From assembly GCF_020805785.1 (NCBI RefSeq), contig NZ_JAJGZV010000002.1:1-64000 (forward strand): a DNA stretch of 64,000 nt. Direction: 5' to 3'. The notes below the pieces were generated by a model that saw only the letters and a program-made list of their open reading frames with translations, did not search any database and was not told the origin of the DNA. The position numbers and the translations under genes were made by a program. Source of the DNA: Flavobacterium chungbukense (GTDB lineage Bacteria; Bacteroidota; Bacteroidia; Flavobacteriales; Flavobacteriaceae). The stretch's first letter is position 1; each line of letters opens with the position of its first letter. Below are positions 35,701-48,300 of this stretch, one piece after another.

Positions 35701-36816
35701 TTTGTATTCTTTTCCAGTCAGATAAACTTCATTGAGCCTGTCATATAAATCATAATCTCTTATGTCAGAAAAAACATCTTTTAATTTTCTGCCGATAATA
35801 TCATTTTCTTTTCCCCAATACTGCAGGACTGCCTGATTGGCCAGTTCAATGTAAAACTCTCTTCCCCTGAATAATGCAGTGCCCACAGGTGCTTTTTCAA
35901 TAAGTGTCCGAAAACGAAATTCTCCTTCTTCCAGCTGCTCCTCTTTTTCTTTTTCAAGTGTTATATCCACTGCGATGGCAGTGATATATTTACTGCCTGC
36001 TGCATCGCTTACAACAGAGACACTATTGTTTACCCATAGTATTGAACCGTCACGTTTTACATAGCGTTTGGTAATCATAAAATCTTTTCCGTCCCTGATG
36101 CAGGCCTCAAGAAGTATCATATTGCGCTGCAGGTCATCAGGATGTGTCAGATCTCCAAGATTCATCTGTACTATTTCCTCCCGGCTGTAGCCAAGCATCT
36201 CGCAGTATCGGTCATTAACTTCCGTCACTCGTCCTTCTATATTGGCCTGTGCAATTCCGGCCTGAGACTGTTTAAGTACATTGTTAAGCTGTGTTCTTAC
36301 GGAACCTGATTCTATTACATTGGGAATAACAGCTGAATTTTCTATGCAGGTGCCAAAGACTCCTTCCGTATTCCTGCTCTGGCCGAAAACTGCGCTGCAT
36401 GCGACAGTAAGATAAATTTCCTGCAGACTGTTATTTCTGCTTACAGCAGTTATAATATTAGACTCTAATCTAATTGCTTTTTGATTTATAACCTGTTCAA
36501 TGATATCTGATATTGTTTCCCATCCAAAAGGCATTGCATCTTTAAAGCGGGTTTCAAAAGTCGATGTTTTTATGCCGTTATCAGAAAAGAAAGCGCTGAA
36601 AGAATCATTGTAGAAAAAGAACCTTTCTTTTCCCCATATCAGAAACATCGGAACTCCTGAACCGAGCATAATTGCCAGTGATGTCTCCAGCTGCGGCGGC
36701 CATTTCTCCGGCGCACCTAAAGAAGTTTCAGACCAGTTAAACTCACTGATAAGAGAACCTAATTCTCCCATATTACTTAAAAACGGATGTTGAGATCCCC
36801 TGCTGTCCAACTGCAC
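32797..36816 (-). CDS. giant multi-PAS sensor histidine kinase (eight PAS units)
   Basis: The 1339-residue cytoplasmic protein begins with the PAS-like MGELGSLISEFNWSETSLG and PMFLIWGKERFFFYND (first PAS, about 20-150). Seven more PAS units follow at about 170-290, 300-425, 430-550, 560-690, 690-810, 820-940 and 940-1070. Several are visibly internal duplications: APVGTALFRGRE, APAGIGLFTGRD and APVAISVFAGRD. A coiled coil precedes the HisKA site (YVASHDLQEPLRK, near 1130). The ATPase domain has LFYNLVGNSLKFT, SDNGIGFEKG and GSGIGLALCRR. No membrane helices were seen. It is transcribed with the downstream receiver gene. Ligands are unknown; so many PAS units suggest integration of several signals. 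Confidence 0.93.
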   Translation of the reverse strand: MQLDSRGSQHPFLSNMGELGSLISEFNWSETSLGAPEKWPPQLETSLAIMLGSGVPMFLIWGKERFFFYNDSFSAFFSDNGIKTSTFETRFKDAMPFGWETISDIIEQVINQKAIRLESNIITAVSRNNSLQEIYLTVACSAVFGQSRNTEGVFGTCIENSAVIPNVIESGSVRTQLNNVLKQSQAGIAQANIEGRVTEVNDRYCEMLGYSREEIVQMNLGDLTHPDDLQRNMILLEACIRDGKDFMITKRYVKRDGSILWVNNSVSVVSDAAGSKYITAIAVDITLEKEKEEQLEEGEFRFRTLIEKAPVGTALFRGREFYIELANQAVLQYWGKENDIIGRKLKDVFSDIRDYDLYDRLNEVYLTGKEYKATAARIKNVKSEKEQYFDYSLTPLFDKTGAVYAVLAMYSDVTPAVKAQQQASESHNELAVMFEQSPVGIATIGIGDDLVFISANTFYGELVGRKAEDIIGKPLLEALPELKGQGFDDLLREVIRTGNAFIAKEVEVELLRNEKLEHIYVDLTYQINRNAAGKPAVILVVATDVTRQVLSRREVEESETKLKNLIAAAPAGIGLFTGRDLIIEYPNQTFIDIVGKGPDILGLPLREAMPELISEGQAYLKILDDVFTTGIPFISPASLVKIMQNGVLNNNYYNISYTPLRNKSGEIYAILDIAIDVTAQVIAQKAMQESEAHLQLLRDTVPAMIFYLDKEQRYQSYNRVFMDWFSVDASEAIGKSVREFLGEAAYAKTLPHLEIAYGGDQEKYEMFAPSRMGITRWLSIVYTPHKNNDGEVIGVIVHATDVTQSKLTEIALKESESKLRTVLDAAPVAISVFAGRDLVIENPNDRFMAVINKGSSIIGQPLKAVLKSSNSENFLKSAQEVFRSGKSFYAGGMPGINTEEREIRYHNISLTPLNDERGEVYAVLYVGSDVTDEIVSIKKAEQAESALRSAVEVAQLGTWSLDISSGITTVSERHASMFGLKAAQMPSSEIRALIKPSDYDRVTEAFFAAQKPGSEGRYEAEYRIIHGITGQEKVIHAVGQTYFDLDGKPSVIQGTAQDITIHRELQLALESEVELRTKELAAVLKELQSSNADLEQSNDALKHSNQELAQFAYVASHDLQEPLRKIQIFAGLLQENHPGKDPKIMIEKITFSAARMSQLITDLLAFSRLIQPQKSQQAIDLNEVIKNIWIDFELAVEEKNASIEAGKLPVVKAVGLQMNQLFYNLVGNSLKFTRDDIAPKITISAVLVPHDYAAQFTDSPLVEGEYHHILFSDNGIGFEKGYEKQIFEIFKRLHEQNIFPGSGIGLALCRRIVNNHHGLMYAESEYGKGTTFHIFLPAS

Positions 36817-36877
36817 TCTTTGTAGTATTTGATTTCAAATGGAAAGGTAGCGTAATTTTAACAAATCACCAATTAAT

Positions 36878-37231
36878 TTGATTGTCCATTATCACTATCA
36901 TGGCGGTCATTATGGAGGAGGCGGTACGGTTATAATTCATAATAAAAATGTATATAATAACTATAACATAAGCAGAAGCCGCTCTAATACTGTTATCACT
37001 AATAGGGAAAGCGGAAAATACCGTACTCCTAAAAACTCCGGCAACAGACAGCAGGCACGAAATTTAGAACAGAGAAGTACAAAATACAATAAAGGAGAAT
37101 CATCGAAGACACGTAAATATAACCAGTCAGCAAACAGACCTGCAAAAAATTACAGCCAGACCCAGAGATCTTCTGCATTAAAAACTGCACCGCATACAGC
37201 AGTGAAGCGACCTGTTCGTTCTAAGATGTAA
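36878..37231 (+). pseudogene. N-terminally truncated His/Tyr/Asn-rich protein
   Basis: The frame has no ATG; the only early start is TTG at 36878. It opens directly in a low-complexity HYHYHGGHYGGGG tract, then a Lys/Asn/Ser-rich disordered tail. Related Bacteroidota proteins normally carry a signal peptide and a leading domain that are absent here. The upstream frame closes at 36850, beside the divergent kinase start. It is most likely a 5'-deleted remnant. Confidence 0.5.
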
Positions 37232-37296
37232 ACCTGTTTCGAGTCTTGAAAAAGCTGTTCCACTTAAAAAATATTTTTAATTTAATTCATAAAATC

Positions 37297-37665
37297 ATGA
37301 AAAAACCATTTTTATATACGTTTAGTCTGGCACTGCTGTCACTAATGTTTCTTTCATTTAATAAAAACAGGGACAATCTGGTTGGAAGCTGGAAGATTAC
37401 CAAAGTTGAACCTAAAACAGCTGTTTCACAAACCGCCAAAAATGATATACTCTCTCATGGCTCATTAACTTTTACTGATGATGGCTTTGTTAGAGGCCGT
37501 ATTCTGCAGGATATAAATAACGGAACTTTTGCCCTGACAAAAAAAGGAAAAAGTCTTGTGATCAAAGAAGATACCGGAACTCCTTACAATTGCCAGAGCA
37601 TAATAACTGAAGATGAACTGGTGTTAGGTACTAAACAGATGACAGTAACTTTAACTAAAATATAA
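37297..37665 (+). CDS. lipocalin-like exported protein
   Basis: The 122-residue product from MKKPFLYTFSLALLSLMF has a signal peptide. A longer start at 37246 would place a hydrophilic leader before it. The mature domain opens NLVGSWKITKVEP, the GxW pattern of small lipocalin-like Bacteroidota proteins, and ends in KQMTVTLTKI. It is probably a small barrel. Neighbouring genes do not suggest a role. Confidence 0.75.
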   Translation: MKKPFLYTFSLALLSLMFLSFNKNRDNLVGSWKITKVEPKTAVSQTAKNDILSHGSLTFTDDGFVRGRILQDINNGTFALTKKGKSLVIKEDTGTPYNCQSIITEDELVLGTKQMTVTLTKI

Positions 37666-37849
37666 ATTCCACATATTCTTGATAATAATCCTCTTTCGCG
37701 CATTTTTATATTTTTAATGCAACCGCCTTTTTAATAACACTATCCTCTAACCTACCAAAATTAAAAAATCTCTATCAGTTAAAACCATTCTAGAAAAAAG
37801 AAAACTAAGTAGCAAAGTTGTTTTCTTTTTGGACATTGATTTAACCCTC

Positions 37850-38018
37850 CATCCCCAACAGGACATCTAAACCAAATTTACACAGCCAATGGAAGACATA
37901 CACTACATATAGTAAGCCAATTTCTTCAAATCATCCAAAAAAAATGTTGAAATTTGTCCTGTCGAGGTCACAAAGCAAAATGGCGCCAATTGAAGAGAAT
38001 TGGCGCCATTTTTTATTT
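37850..38018 (+). repeat. structured element, copy 5
   Basis: It begins CATCCCCAACAGGACATCTA, has the core TACATATAGTAAGCCAATTT, returns as TTTGTCCTGTCGAGGTCAC, and ends GGCGCCAATTG-AAGA-GAATTGGCGCC (37982-38007) plus a T-run. ACAGGACA and TGTCCTGT pair perfectly. Confidence 0.75.
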
Positions 38019-38575
38019 TAAGTAAAAATGAGTTTGAGTATAATAAAGGGATACTACTTCTTATCAGGAATTATTTCTTTTTTTATTTCAGTGCTATATA
38101 ACCTCACCTTTCTCATTGACAGCCTGGACGTATAAAATGTCGGATAAAACAGAAAATACTAAAGCAAATAGCGGAGTTCCAACCAAACTTGCCACAAAAA
38201 GCTAAAGCCAATAAAAAGGCATTCCTCTATCTATAAATAGATTTTATAAAATAAATTAAGAGAAACAAGTTATTTTCAATTTCATCTAAACAACAATATC
38301 ATAAGAAAGATGTAGTCAGTGTATTCAGATAATATCAGATAAAAAGCAAATATAAAATAATAAGCTTCATATCTACCTGAAACTTTTGCTGGATAACTTT
38401 AACATGACTCTTATCGGTCAAAATAATTTAACAACTAATACTATTAAATCTTAATGGAAAAAGATATTGAATAATTCTCCCATTCAAATTAACTCTCACT
38501 CCAGCCAACATCTCCTTCCACTAGTCAAATCCACAATTAAAAAATCTGCAACAATTAAAACCAATCTAAAAAAAT

Positions 38576-38652
<77 letters not shown>

Positions 38653-38668
38653 GGCAATATAAAACAAA

Positions 38669-38694
38669 AAAGATGAGCTTTACTGCTCATCTTT
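38669..38694 (-). terminator. intrinsic terminator after the immunity gene
   Basis: The arms AAAGATGAGC and GCTCATCTTT (38669-38694) form a perfect hairpin followed, on the minus strand, by a T-run. It ends the toxin-immunity transcript about 90 bp past the stop. Confidence 0.85.
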
Positions 38695-38785
38695 AAATTA
38701 TTTATCTCTAAAATTTATTCAATATCAAAAGGTTAAAATTTTAAAATCTCATATCACTAACTGTGAAAAACTACCTAGCCGCTGC

Positions 38786-39358
38786 CTATATTACATTGCC
38801 CTCCAAATCGGTCGTACGTGGGCGGTGTAGTTCATGCCACCTACTCTCAAAGGATCGGATATTGGCCATGTCCTTACCCACCAGATCCGCCAGTTTCCTG
38901 ACCTCTTTTTCAAAACTGCTTTCAGAACCTACATTGCCTAATTTGTATTCCGGAGAAAACATCATATGGAACAGCGGCGGCCCCTTGTAGTCATCGCTCC
39001 TCAGACGCATGCTTGTGGACTCGTGCGGCGGAAGATGGAAGTTGATCCCTTCGCAGTCCTTCAGTTGATCCAACGATTCCAACTTTTCACCTAGCCGGAA
39101 GATATTCAGGTTTATCTTGATCCATTTGTCGTCCTTCACCATCGTGGCATTGACAAAGTGTAGCTCACCGTTATCTGCCAGCCTGCAGAGCTCATAGGAA
39201 TAGCCTCGTATATTTGTATCATACTGCCCGAACCACGAGCTTTTGAATGGGGACTTCGCGTAACCGTTCCTCTGCAGTCCCGGAATTCCATACTCCTTGA
39301 AAATAGCATTCCTGGCATCCAAGAGCTCCTTATCCGATTTTTTAAAACTTGTACTCAT
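38786..39358 (-). CDS. putative immunity protein for the RHS toxin
   Basis: The 190-residue protein starts 1 bp after the toxin stop codon, the usual place of a cognate immunity gene. It has no signal peptide and is soluble, with mixed aromatic and charged segments (SWFGQYDTNIRGYSYELCRL, FHLPPHESTSMRL). I do not recognise its family. It is visibly richer in G+C than the toxin gene it follows, which suggests separate acquisition. It should bind and inhibit the C-terminal nuclease of the toxin. The function is inferred from position only. Confidence 0.65.
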   Translation of the reverse strand: MSTSFKKSDKELLDARNAIFKEYGIPGLQRNGYAKSPFKSSWFGQYDTNIRGYSYELCRLADNGELHFVNATMVKDDKWIKINLNIFRLGEKLESLDQLKDCEGINFHLPPHESTSMRLRSDDYKGPPLFHMMFSPEYKLGNVGSESSFEKEVRKLADLVGKDMANIRSFESRWHELHRPRTTDLEGNVI

Positions 39359-39359
39359 A

Positions 39360-42300
39360 TTAATCTCTTGTATTTCTTTGAGCTGCTATACCTCCACCTG
39401 TACCAACTGTAGCTGTTTTTGCTGCATTGCCCAGACCTTGGCTTGTTGTTCTGTCTATTATAACATTAGCACCTCTATTAATTGCTGTTCTTTGATTTCT
39501 GGTTAATCCAGATGTATTAAATTTACTTTCCACCGTCAAACGGCGTCCTGTAAATATGTTTTTCATATCATGGTCAAACAATGCTTTGGCTTGTCTTCCT
39601 GTTGGAGTTCTTCCGCCAGTCATAACCTGAGCCTTGCCTTGACTGACATAACCTCGACCTCTGTATTTGATTTCTGTAATGGCTTCTCCTAATTTTCCTT
39701 TAGCGCTTCGTGATAAATTATTCGTCGAATTTTTAACGGCATTCCCTACCAATTTACCTCCAGCTCCTAAAACAGCTCCTACGGTTCCATCAACTACAAC
39801 ATCTCTAACGGTTGTTTTTTGTCCCTGAATTGCTCTGCTCGCAGCACCTCCAACGGCATTAGCTCCACCAGAAACACCTGCAGTTACCAATAAACTGGCT
39901 CCTCCAGTAAATCCTGCGGCTCCTCCTACAACAGCACCTTGTACCGCGGCACCACCCACAGCTTTCCAATTATCTACTTTACCGTTTTTGTATAATTGGG
40001 TTCCTGCTTCTATGGCACCTCCTATAATACCGCCAATCAATGCTCCTGCGGCAGCAGTGGCACAATTAGGACATTCTCCATCTGGATCTACATATTTTAC
40101 AGGGTTATTGTATGAAAATGCATAAGATGTTAAGTTGAATGAATTAAACCCTCCTCCGTTACTCGATTCTGGCTCATCAAAAAAGTCTTCTTTAAACATT
40201 AAAGGATCGACACTTAACCACAAACTAGCTTTCATATCGAGATACCTTGCTCCATAATAGGTTAAGTTTGTTTCTCTATCTAATTCCTTGCCGTTAAACA
40301 AATAAGGAGACGAAAATGAAGTTGCATGTTCTTCAAACAAAATCTCACCAAAAGCAATGTATTCTACGTGCTGTGAAATAGAACCATTTTTGGCTGTAAT
40401 ATAGGAAGTACTTCCCAAATGATCAGCATGAAAATAAAAAATATCATTTTCTGGCATTCCAGTTCCTGTAAAACCTTCTCCTGCTTGTACGGTAGTTGGT
40501 TCTATTGGTGGGCCAAATTGTACTGGCGGACCTGGAACATCTCCCGGAGCATTAAAAATTGGGTTTCTAGGCCATCCTTCTGGAGGTTCTTGATTTTCTT
40601 CTACAGGTTTAAGTACTTCACTTGGATACGGATTCCCTGTAAATTCTGGCGTAGCATAGATTCCTTGCTGTGTTGGAGGTCCTGGTGGTAAACCTAAACT
40701 TTTCACATAAGCATCTAACGCCTTTTGCTGTTCTGCACTAAGATTGGTGTAATTTACTCCTCCTGCTGTTAAACCTAACGGCTGGGCAAAAGTTCCGTTA
40801 CCCAATTTGCTCACAATTCGTCCACTTCCTTCAAAATAATGTTTGGTAAATTTACCTTTTCTTATTACAAAATACGGACTTACATATCCTGTATAATCAT
40901 CTGTATGTATAATTGTAGCGGCGTTTTCTCCGTTTATTACAACATTTTGAGAATCGGCTGAACTTTTAATTACACGTTCTCCATTACTATCATAAGAAAA
41001 TTGATAAATTCTTCCATTATCATTAATTCCCATTAGTCGATTTTCCTCGTCCCAAGTCATTTTTCTGAAACTTTGAGTTTCTGTATAACTTGTTGGGTTC
41101 CCGTTTCCATCATATAGATATTCGCGAGGATCTTCTTTAGCTGTTTCAGCAATTTTACTCGGCGCATGCGGATGTAATTCGTTATCGTAAGCGTAATCTA
41201 GAACATATCCTTTTTGCTCATTATTAACGGTATGCATCAAATCTTTTTTGGTAATATTATGCATTTTATTGTAACTCATATTGAGTTCATAACTGGCTTT
41301 GGTAAACTCTCCTTGATAAGAACCTTTTGCTGATTTTAATCTATAATAATCATCATATTGGTATTCTTGAGAAGAGGTTCCTCCTAAGCTGTTGTTTATT
41401 ATTGGAGCTGTATTTTTAATGCTTAATACATTTCCAACATTATCATAACCATAAGCATTGTTTAAGACCTGTCTTTCTCCGCTTCTTACTTGTAACTGCT
41501 GTAATCTTCTCATTACGGCATCATAAGTATAATTCGTTTCGGTGTCGTTACCATATTTCAGGTATTTACGCTGTTCGAATTCATCATAACTTAATTGCTT
41601 GATATAATCGTAAGTATGGCTTTCTTTTTTACCTTTCATACTTTGCAGATTTCCAGCGCGGTTATAAGTGTATTCTACTACTTCTCCATCAGGATAGGTC
41701 ATTTTCTGGATACGATTCCATGTATCGTATTCAAATTGTGAAATATAAGTCTGTACATCTGTAGGCGTAATACGAAGTGTGCGAATTTCTTTTTCTATCT
41801 CTCCTAATTTACCAAAGAAAAATTCTTGTCCTCCAGTTGCATCTTGTACAAACCACACTCTTCCTCGTCGAGATGGAGTTCCATTAGCTTTTCCATAATT
41901 ATATTGTACATTATTCTGTGGATTCTTAGGGTATTTTATAAATTCTAAACGATTATAATTATAGACATATTCTACAGCACCACCATTTGGAACGGTATTT
42001 TTTAAATCTTGTGTTATGCGTTTAGTTAAATTTCCTGCCAAATCATATTCCATAGTTGTTGTTCCAGCATCTGGATGTGTATATTCAATACGTTTTCCTA
42101 CCCAGTCGTAACTCATTTTGGTAATATGATCAATGGCATCCGTTACTTTTACCGTTTCTCCCAGAGCATTAGTTTCAATCTTTGTTACCAAATCATTTTG
42201 TACAACGGCTACATTTTGCCCTGCAGCATCTGTATAAGTTGAACTTGTTCTGTTTAAAGCATCTGTCTGTGTTGTATTTAGTACTGACAGTCCATCATGA

Positions 42301-45300
42301 TTGATAATGGTATAAGATGTTGTATTGGTGCTTCCATCTGGCAATGTTACTTTTATTGGACGTCCAACCTCATCATAATCGGTTTTAGTTGGCTCAACAT
42401 TAGACATTGCTGTACTAAAATTATTATCCATCGTAGTCGTCGTCGTTGGATAGTAGGTGGCTATTGGTCTTTCTAATCCATCATAAATTATACGCCCCGA
42501 AACAACATGAGCTTCCTGATCTGGACTTCCGGACTGTGTAAATAAACTTGCTGTTTTCTTTACCTGCAAAGGTCTTCCTAATCCATCTGTATATGTGTAG
42601 GTTTCGATGTCTTTGTCAAGTTCTGGATCATAATTTCTAGTTTTGGCATACGGAACTTCTGCTTCTGGAAAATATTCATAAGCAATCGTGTATGGTCTGC
42701 CTGAAGCAATTTCATAAGGGCCTTTTATTGTTGACACACGACCTTTTGTATCCAAAGTATAAATAGTACTTTGATCGTTACGATCTGTTGTTTTAAGAGG
42801 CACTCCAAAACGGTAATCGAATTCTACTTTGTTCTGATAACCAAAGGCGTCTTTTATTTCGGTCATGTATTGGTGATTTTCTGAATCAAATACATATTCC
42901 AAAGTCATACGCTGTCCTTTATGATTGACAGGACCAGTAATTTTTTCGATATTTCCGTAAGTGTCGTATGCAATGTCAGTAACAGCAATTTTATCTGCTG
43001 CACTGTAATTGCTTATCTGAGTTACTTCTGCTGTTGCAGGATTTACCGCCGCGGTTCTTTTACGTCTTAATCCTTCACTTGTGTAAACTTCTAACTGTTT
43101 TGCTATACCTCCATAATATGGATTAGTGCTTTCATAATATGCTATTTTGGCTGTAACTTTATCATCAGCTGAACCATTTCCTAAATCTTCGTACTGAATG
43201 ATGTTTCCGTTTGCATCATAAGTATTGAAAATATTCGTTTCTAGATATTCACCTCCTGCTTCGTAAACTTTTTCGTTGGTATGAATTAATCCAGCAAAAA
43301 CTCTTTTATCGTCACATGATGGTAAATTTAATTCAGATTCCGAAATACTGGCTTGTGTAGCAACATCTACTAAGCTGTATTCATTTTCAGACTCTTGGCG
43401 TATTTTGCCATCCTTATCTAAAGTATAGCTGCGCTTTAAAAGATTTTTTCTAAAATAATCGTGATTGTGATATTCTTGAACCGTTGTCGAAAATAATGAA
43501 TTATCAGACGCATCTATTTCTTCTTCGATTACCTTTTCAAAACCATAAAACTCTCTTTCGCGACGATCATGATAAGCATTTTCATATCTAAATTTAGCTA
43601 TCGAATTATCAATACCATCTCCAACATGTCCATCAAAAACTGTAACCATTTGTAAAACCCATTTAGCTGATGGATTTTCGTAACTTGGTTTTATTAGTTC
43701 GTAATCTACCGTATAGCTATTTCCTGCGCCATTGGTAACGCCTTTTAATTTATTAGTCCTTCTGATATTTGATAATTGCGCTGTCAAATGTCCATCTTCT
43801 TTTGAAACCACATAATCTAAATTTCCATCACCATCAATATCCATAAAAGTTCCTTCAGAACGGTTTGTGCTCCATCCTTGGCTTCCTCCAAGAGTTGGTG
43901 TAATACGCAACAGCCAAATAACAATGTCTATTGAGAAATTAGCATTCATTCCGTAGCTTACTCCTTTATTCTGATTCATTTCTGAATATTTCGGATAGAC
44001 AACTGGTGCTGCAAAAGAATTACCTAAGTTTAAGGAAACCTGCATGTTACTTCCTTCATATTTAATTTTATCAGCAAGTCCGTCACCATTAATATCCATA
44101 AGAGATTCTTCACTATCAGATTGTGATCTTGCATAATTGGCTCCACCAGAAATAGATCCTTGTTTGATACTAAAACCTAAACCAGCGCTCCAATCTGTTG
44201 ATTTTCCTCCATTCAAACTGTTGTGGTTCCATTTTTCTGCTGGTAAAAATCCGTATCCAGTGTTCAAATAAACATCACCAGAATCTGAAATTTTATCTGG
44301 AAGTCCATCCCCATTAATATCACTATGAATCATTGCCGCATGATCTTCTCCTTTTCCTTGAGAAGCACTTACTGCAATACTATTACCTCCCTTTTCTGCC
44401 TCTTTTGATGCGGTTTCTTTAGCAGCATCCCTTTTTACGTTAGATTTACCAATGGTCATACTAATTGAATTTGATGGAGCTCCGTGACTGTAGCTTCCTC
44501 CAAAATTTGGTCCCTCAGTACTTGTTTTAGAATGGCTGAAGTTATCTCCCATATTGACTACTTCGTTGGAAATTTTCCCAACTGGAGCTGTAAGCTGTAC
44601 ATTTTCTCCACGAATATAATCTGGAAATTTATCTCCATTAAAATCGCTCATTGTTTGTGTTACGTAAGAGTCGCCATCAATCGACTTACTATAACCAACA
44701 TTGGCAGGTCCAACAGATGCTCCTGCAGAAAGACTTTTACTTTTACTTTCGCTTATCATATCCAGCGCAGAAGTACTGCCGCCAGGCAGATTAGGAAGTG
44801 TAAAGTCAGTATACTCCGAAATATCATCTTCTCCCAATCTTGATGTACCTATTATTTGTCCTTGTATATATATTCCTTCCTCTAAACCTTCCCATTTTGC
44901 TTTAGTGTAAGACGGATTTAATGATACAAAATAACTTTTTGCAACTTCATAGTCAGTTCCTTCATAACTTTCAGGATCTGTATTGCCTAAATCGGGTGTT
45001 GTGCTGTAGGCATCTGATTTTTTTAGAAGTGTCTGATCAATAGTATTTGATGCTAAATTTCCATTAATAGCAAATCCACACCATTGACGATAATACAATC
45101 CTAAACTTCTTTCATCGTCATTCAAAAGACTATAAATACTGAAATCATCTATAGCTTGGTTCCATACCGAAGCATTGACTGTATCTGTAACTTGAACTTG
45201 AATATTTAAGGCATCAGCTTTTGGATAATTTTTAATAATCGTTATAGATCGTGCATTAGAAACTGTCATTTCTAATTGAATTGGAACTCCCAAAACAGCA

Positions 45301-48300
45301 TCCGGATACGTAACGGAATTATCAAATGTATTATTTACCAAACTCAAAATACCTCCTCTAATTTGATAACGATTACGTGCTAATAATGTATTATTTTGTT
45401 TAGCAGAAATAATAACATCTCCATCAAAATCATTAATATTACCTGGATATTGAGCAGGAGTTGCGAGTGTCAAATCCTGAGCCAGAATACTTAGTTTTAC
45501 TTTTCCTAGCGAAGTAGAAGTTACACCAGTCATATTATAATTTCCTTCTCGTTTTTTGTAAAACAAATGAGAAACTCCTAAGGGAACTTCTTTTACCAAT
45601 TCTCCCGGATAAGCAGGAACAGTAACAGTCGGCGTAAAAGAAATTGTCTGCCAATTGATATTGGTTTCTGTCTGTAAGGACAATGATACCATAGTCTCAG
45701 CTTCAAATGCAGGCAACGTAATTGATGACAAATCGAATGAACTGACCTCATTGGCTAAGAAAGTTTTTTCATAAAGAATAACTGGAATCTGAGACAAATC
45801 TAAATATGTTTTTTTGATAACCAGTTTGATGTGATCTGAGGTAACAGGTTTATTTAAAATACCTTTCAAAACGACATTTCCTGCTACCGGCACGACTCCG
45901 CCTTCATTAGAGCTGCTAAAAAAATCGGTACTTGCTTGATAAGTGGCCAAGGAATATGCGTTTACATCTTGTAAAGAAGCTGGAATGGTAAAATCACTTT
46001 CGGTTGTATTTCCATTAGTTCCCCTGTCAAAGTGTTTAATCTGCGAATAAGTAATGGTTGGATCCCAGTTTACAGTGTCAAAATTCCCATCTTTAACAGA
46101 GCTAACTCTAAAATACAATCGTTCTCCTTTTTCTACAGCAATGGCCGTATTTTGTTTGCTCTTAGTACCGTAATCTGTAGCCGCAATTGCTTCGTTCCAA
46201 ATTACTGTATTTCCTCTTTGAAAATACAAATGAACCCCATCGGCTTTGTCTTCACCAGCATTATTTACATATTCCTCACGTCTTTTAATTCGTTCTGGAG
46301 TAGATTCAGGAACTAATTGATATTGATGTGATACCGAAATTATCCCTTTTACAGGAGCTTCCCACATACGCACAACATCGTGAAGCGGATTTTGTTTTTC
46401 TATCTCTTCCAAAGAAATAGTTGTATAACCTGGAATAGTAATATTTCCACCTCCAAAAACTGGTGACGGCGTACCCGCACTGCTATTCTTGAAAGTCGGG
46501 ATTCCATTTTCTAATCGGTTGTAATATACCTGCCCATTACGAACAAAATCAACAAGACCATCTCCATTAAAATCCATGAAATAGGCTTTGGTTTTATTAC
46601 TGGAACGCTGTTGATCAAAACCAATATTTCCATAAGTCATATTTAAATCGACACCCCAGTTAAACGAACTAGATTTTGAAAATCCTACATCACTGATATT
46701 AAGTTCTTGAAGATCTCCAAAAGCCAGCTTTCCAGTTCCGGCCAAATTTTTTCGATAATAAACACCATTATTATTTTTGAATACTTTATCAGGCAATCCA
46801 TCTCCGTCTATATCCTCTAAAGTGGCAATAGTTTCAGAATTTCCCCAGTTATTTCCTCCATGACCGCCAATAGTAAATCCTTTTAAACTTCCGGCATTAG
46901 TAGCAAACCCCAGACCCAGCCTATAACTTACTCCTGTTGTAGATCCTTCTGTACTGCTTACCAGAGAATGTTTTCCCGAAAACAAAGCATTAGTAAAAGA
47001 CGGAATAGAGTTGTTTTTTAAATTGTCACTTGGTACGCTCCAACTTTCTTCAGGTCCAAACGGATTGTATTTTCCTGAAGCATCACGAACATCATCAAAG
47101 TAGTCTAATTTATTGGTGTAAAACAACTTGGCCTCTGTATCATATTCTGAAACCGATTCTAACAAAGTCTTTTTAAAAGCTCCTTCTTTGTATTGCAGTT
47201 CATAACTGCGAATCATGTCGTTTTTGTAACGCACTTCAATTTTTCGTAATAATTGATTGTTTAACTGCTTAAAACCTAATCTTGCTGAAAGCTGTACATC
47301 CTGACGATTCGGTTCGCCTAAATCACCATTTTTTACAAACGTAACATTGTAATTTCCTTTTTGAGAACCGAAACCTGTATAATATATTTTTTTAAGATAA
47401 ATACCTCCATCTCTTTTGTCATACTCGTATTCTACTGTATTTCCGTTCAAATCAACTTGAAGACAAAGTGCCCAATACCCAATGTTTCCGCTCGCGTCTT
47501 GAAGCACACCATTTACTGAAAGTCCAGACATTGTACCTCCATAATAACTAGCATTTCCGCTTTTATCTTTTACTACCCAATAATAATCTTTTGGTGATGC
47601 TCCTTTACGAATGATCTGCTGGAAAGCACCTTCGCGTCTTGGAAAGAACTGTTTATCTGGTGTTCTTCCAATCCATTCTACCCTGTGTGAATTTGGTATT
47701 AAAGCTTCTCCGCTAATAGTATAACTTTCTGTTTCGTTTGCTGCATCGTATCGTGGTGCTCCCCAGCGCGTTTCAATACTTACTGAAGGAACAGAGACAT
47801 CCCAGCCCATTCCAGCCCAACTATGGCCGCCATCACTATCATACTGTAATTTTAAAGAAGGCTGCATTCCTCCTCTTCCATTTGGAACGACAATAGGAAA
47901 AGAAGTACTTGCAGTTCCGCGTACGTTTGGAGTTGGCGGTTCTATAGATTGAATTCCAACCAGCGGACTAGCTGCTTTTAAATCTTTTATGCTTGTTGGT
48001 GTATAACCAGAAGTTTCTGGAGATTCCGGCATTTTTACAATTCCTGCAATAAAATCGGTAAAATGTGTTGTTTTTGCTGTAATTAATCCCTGTTTAATGT
48101 CTAACGAATCTTTGCTGACTTCCTGCCAAAGACGTTTGTTTTCATCAAAATAAAATACATTTATATCCTTTTCTGTATATCCTTCTGGAATTGCCTTTTT
48201 GCTGTAAGGAAGTGAAAGTGTAACTGCTTTTTCAAAAATGGTTCCATGAGGCAGTAATCTAAATCCTGCATTCCCATTAGTAACATTCACCATTGAAGCG

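Noticed and set aside
38763..38990. Plus-strand frame opposite the immunity gene
   Set aside because: It is antisense to a well-placed immunity gene and starts in its downstream region.
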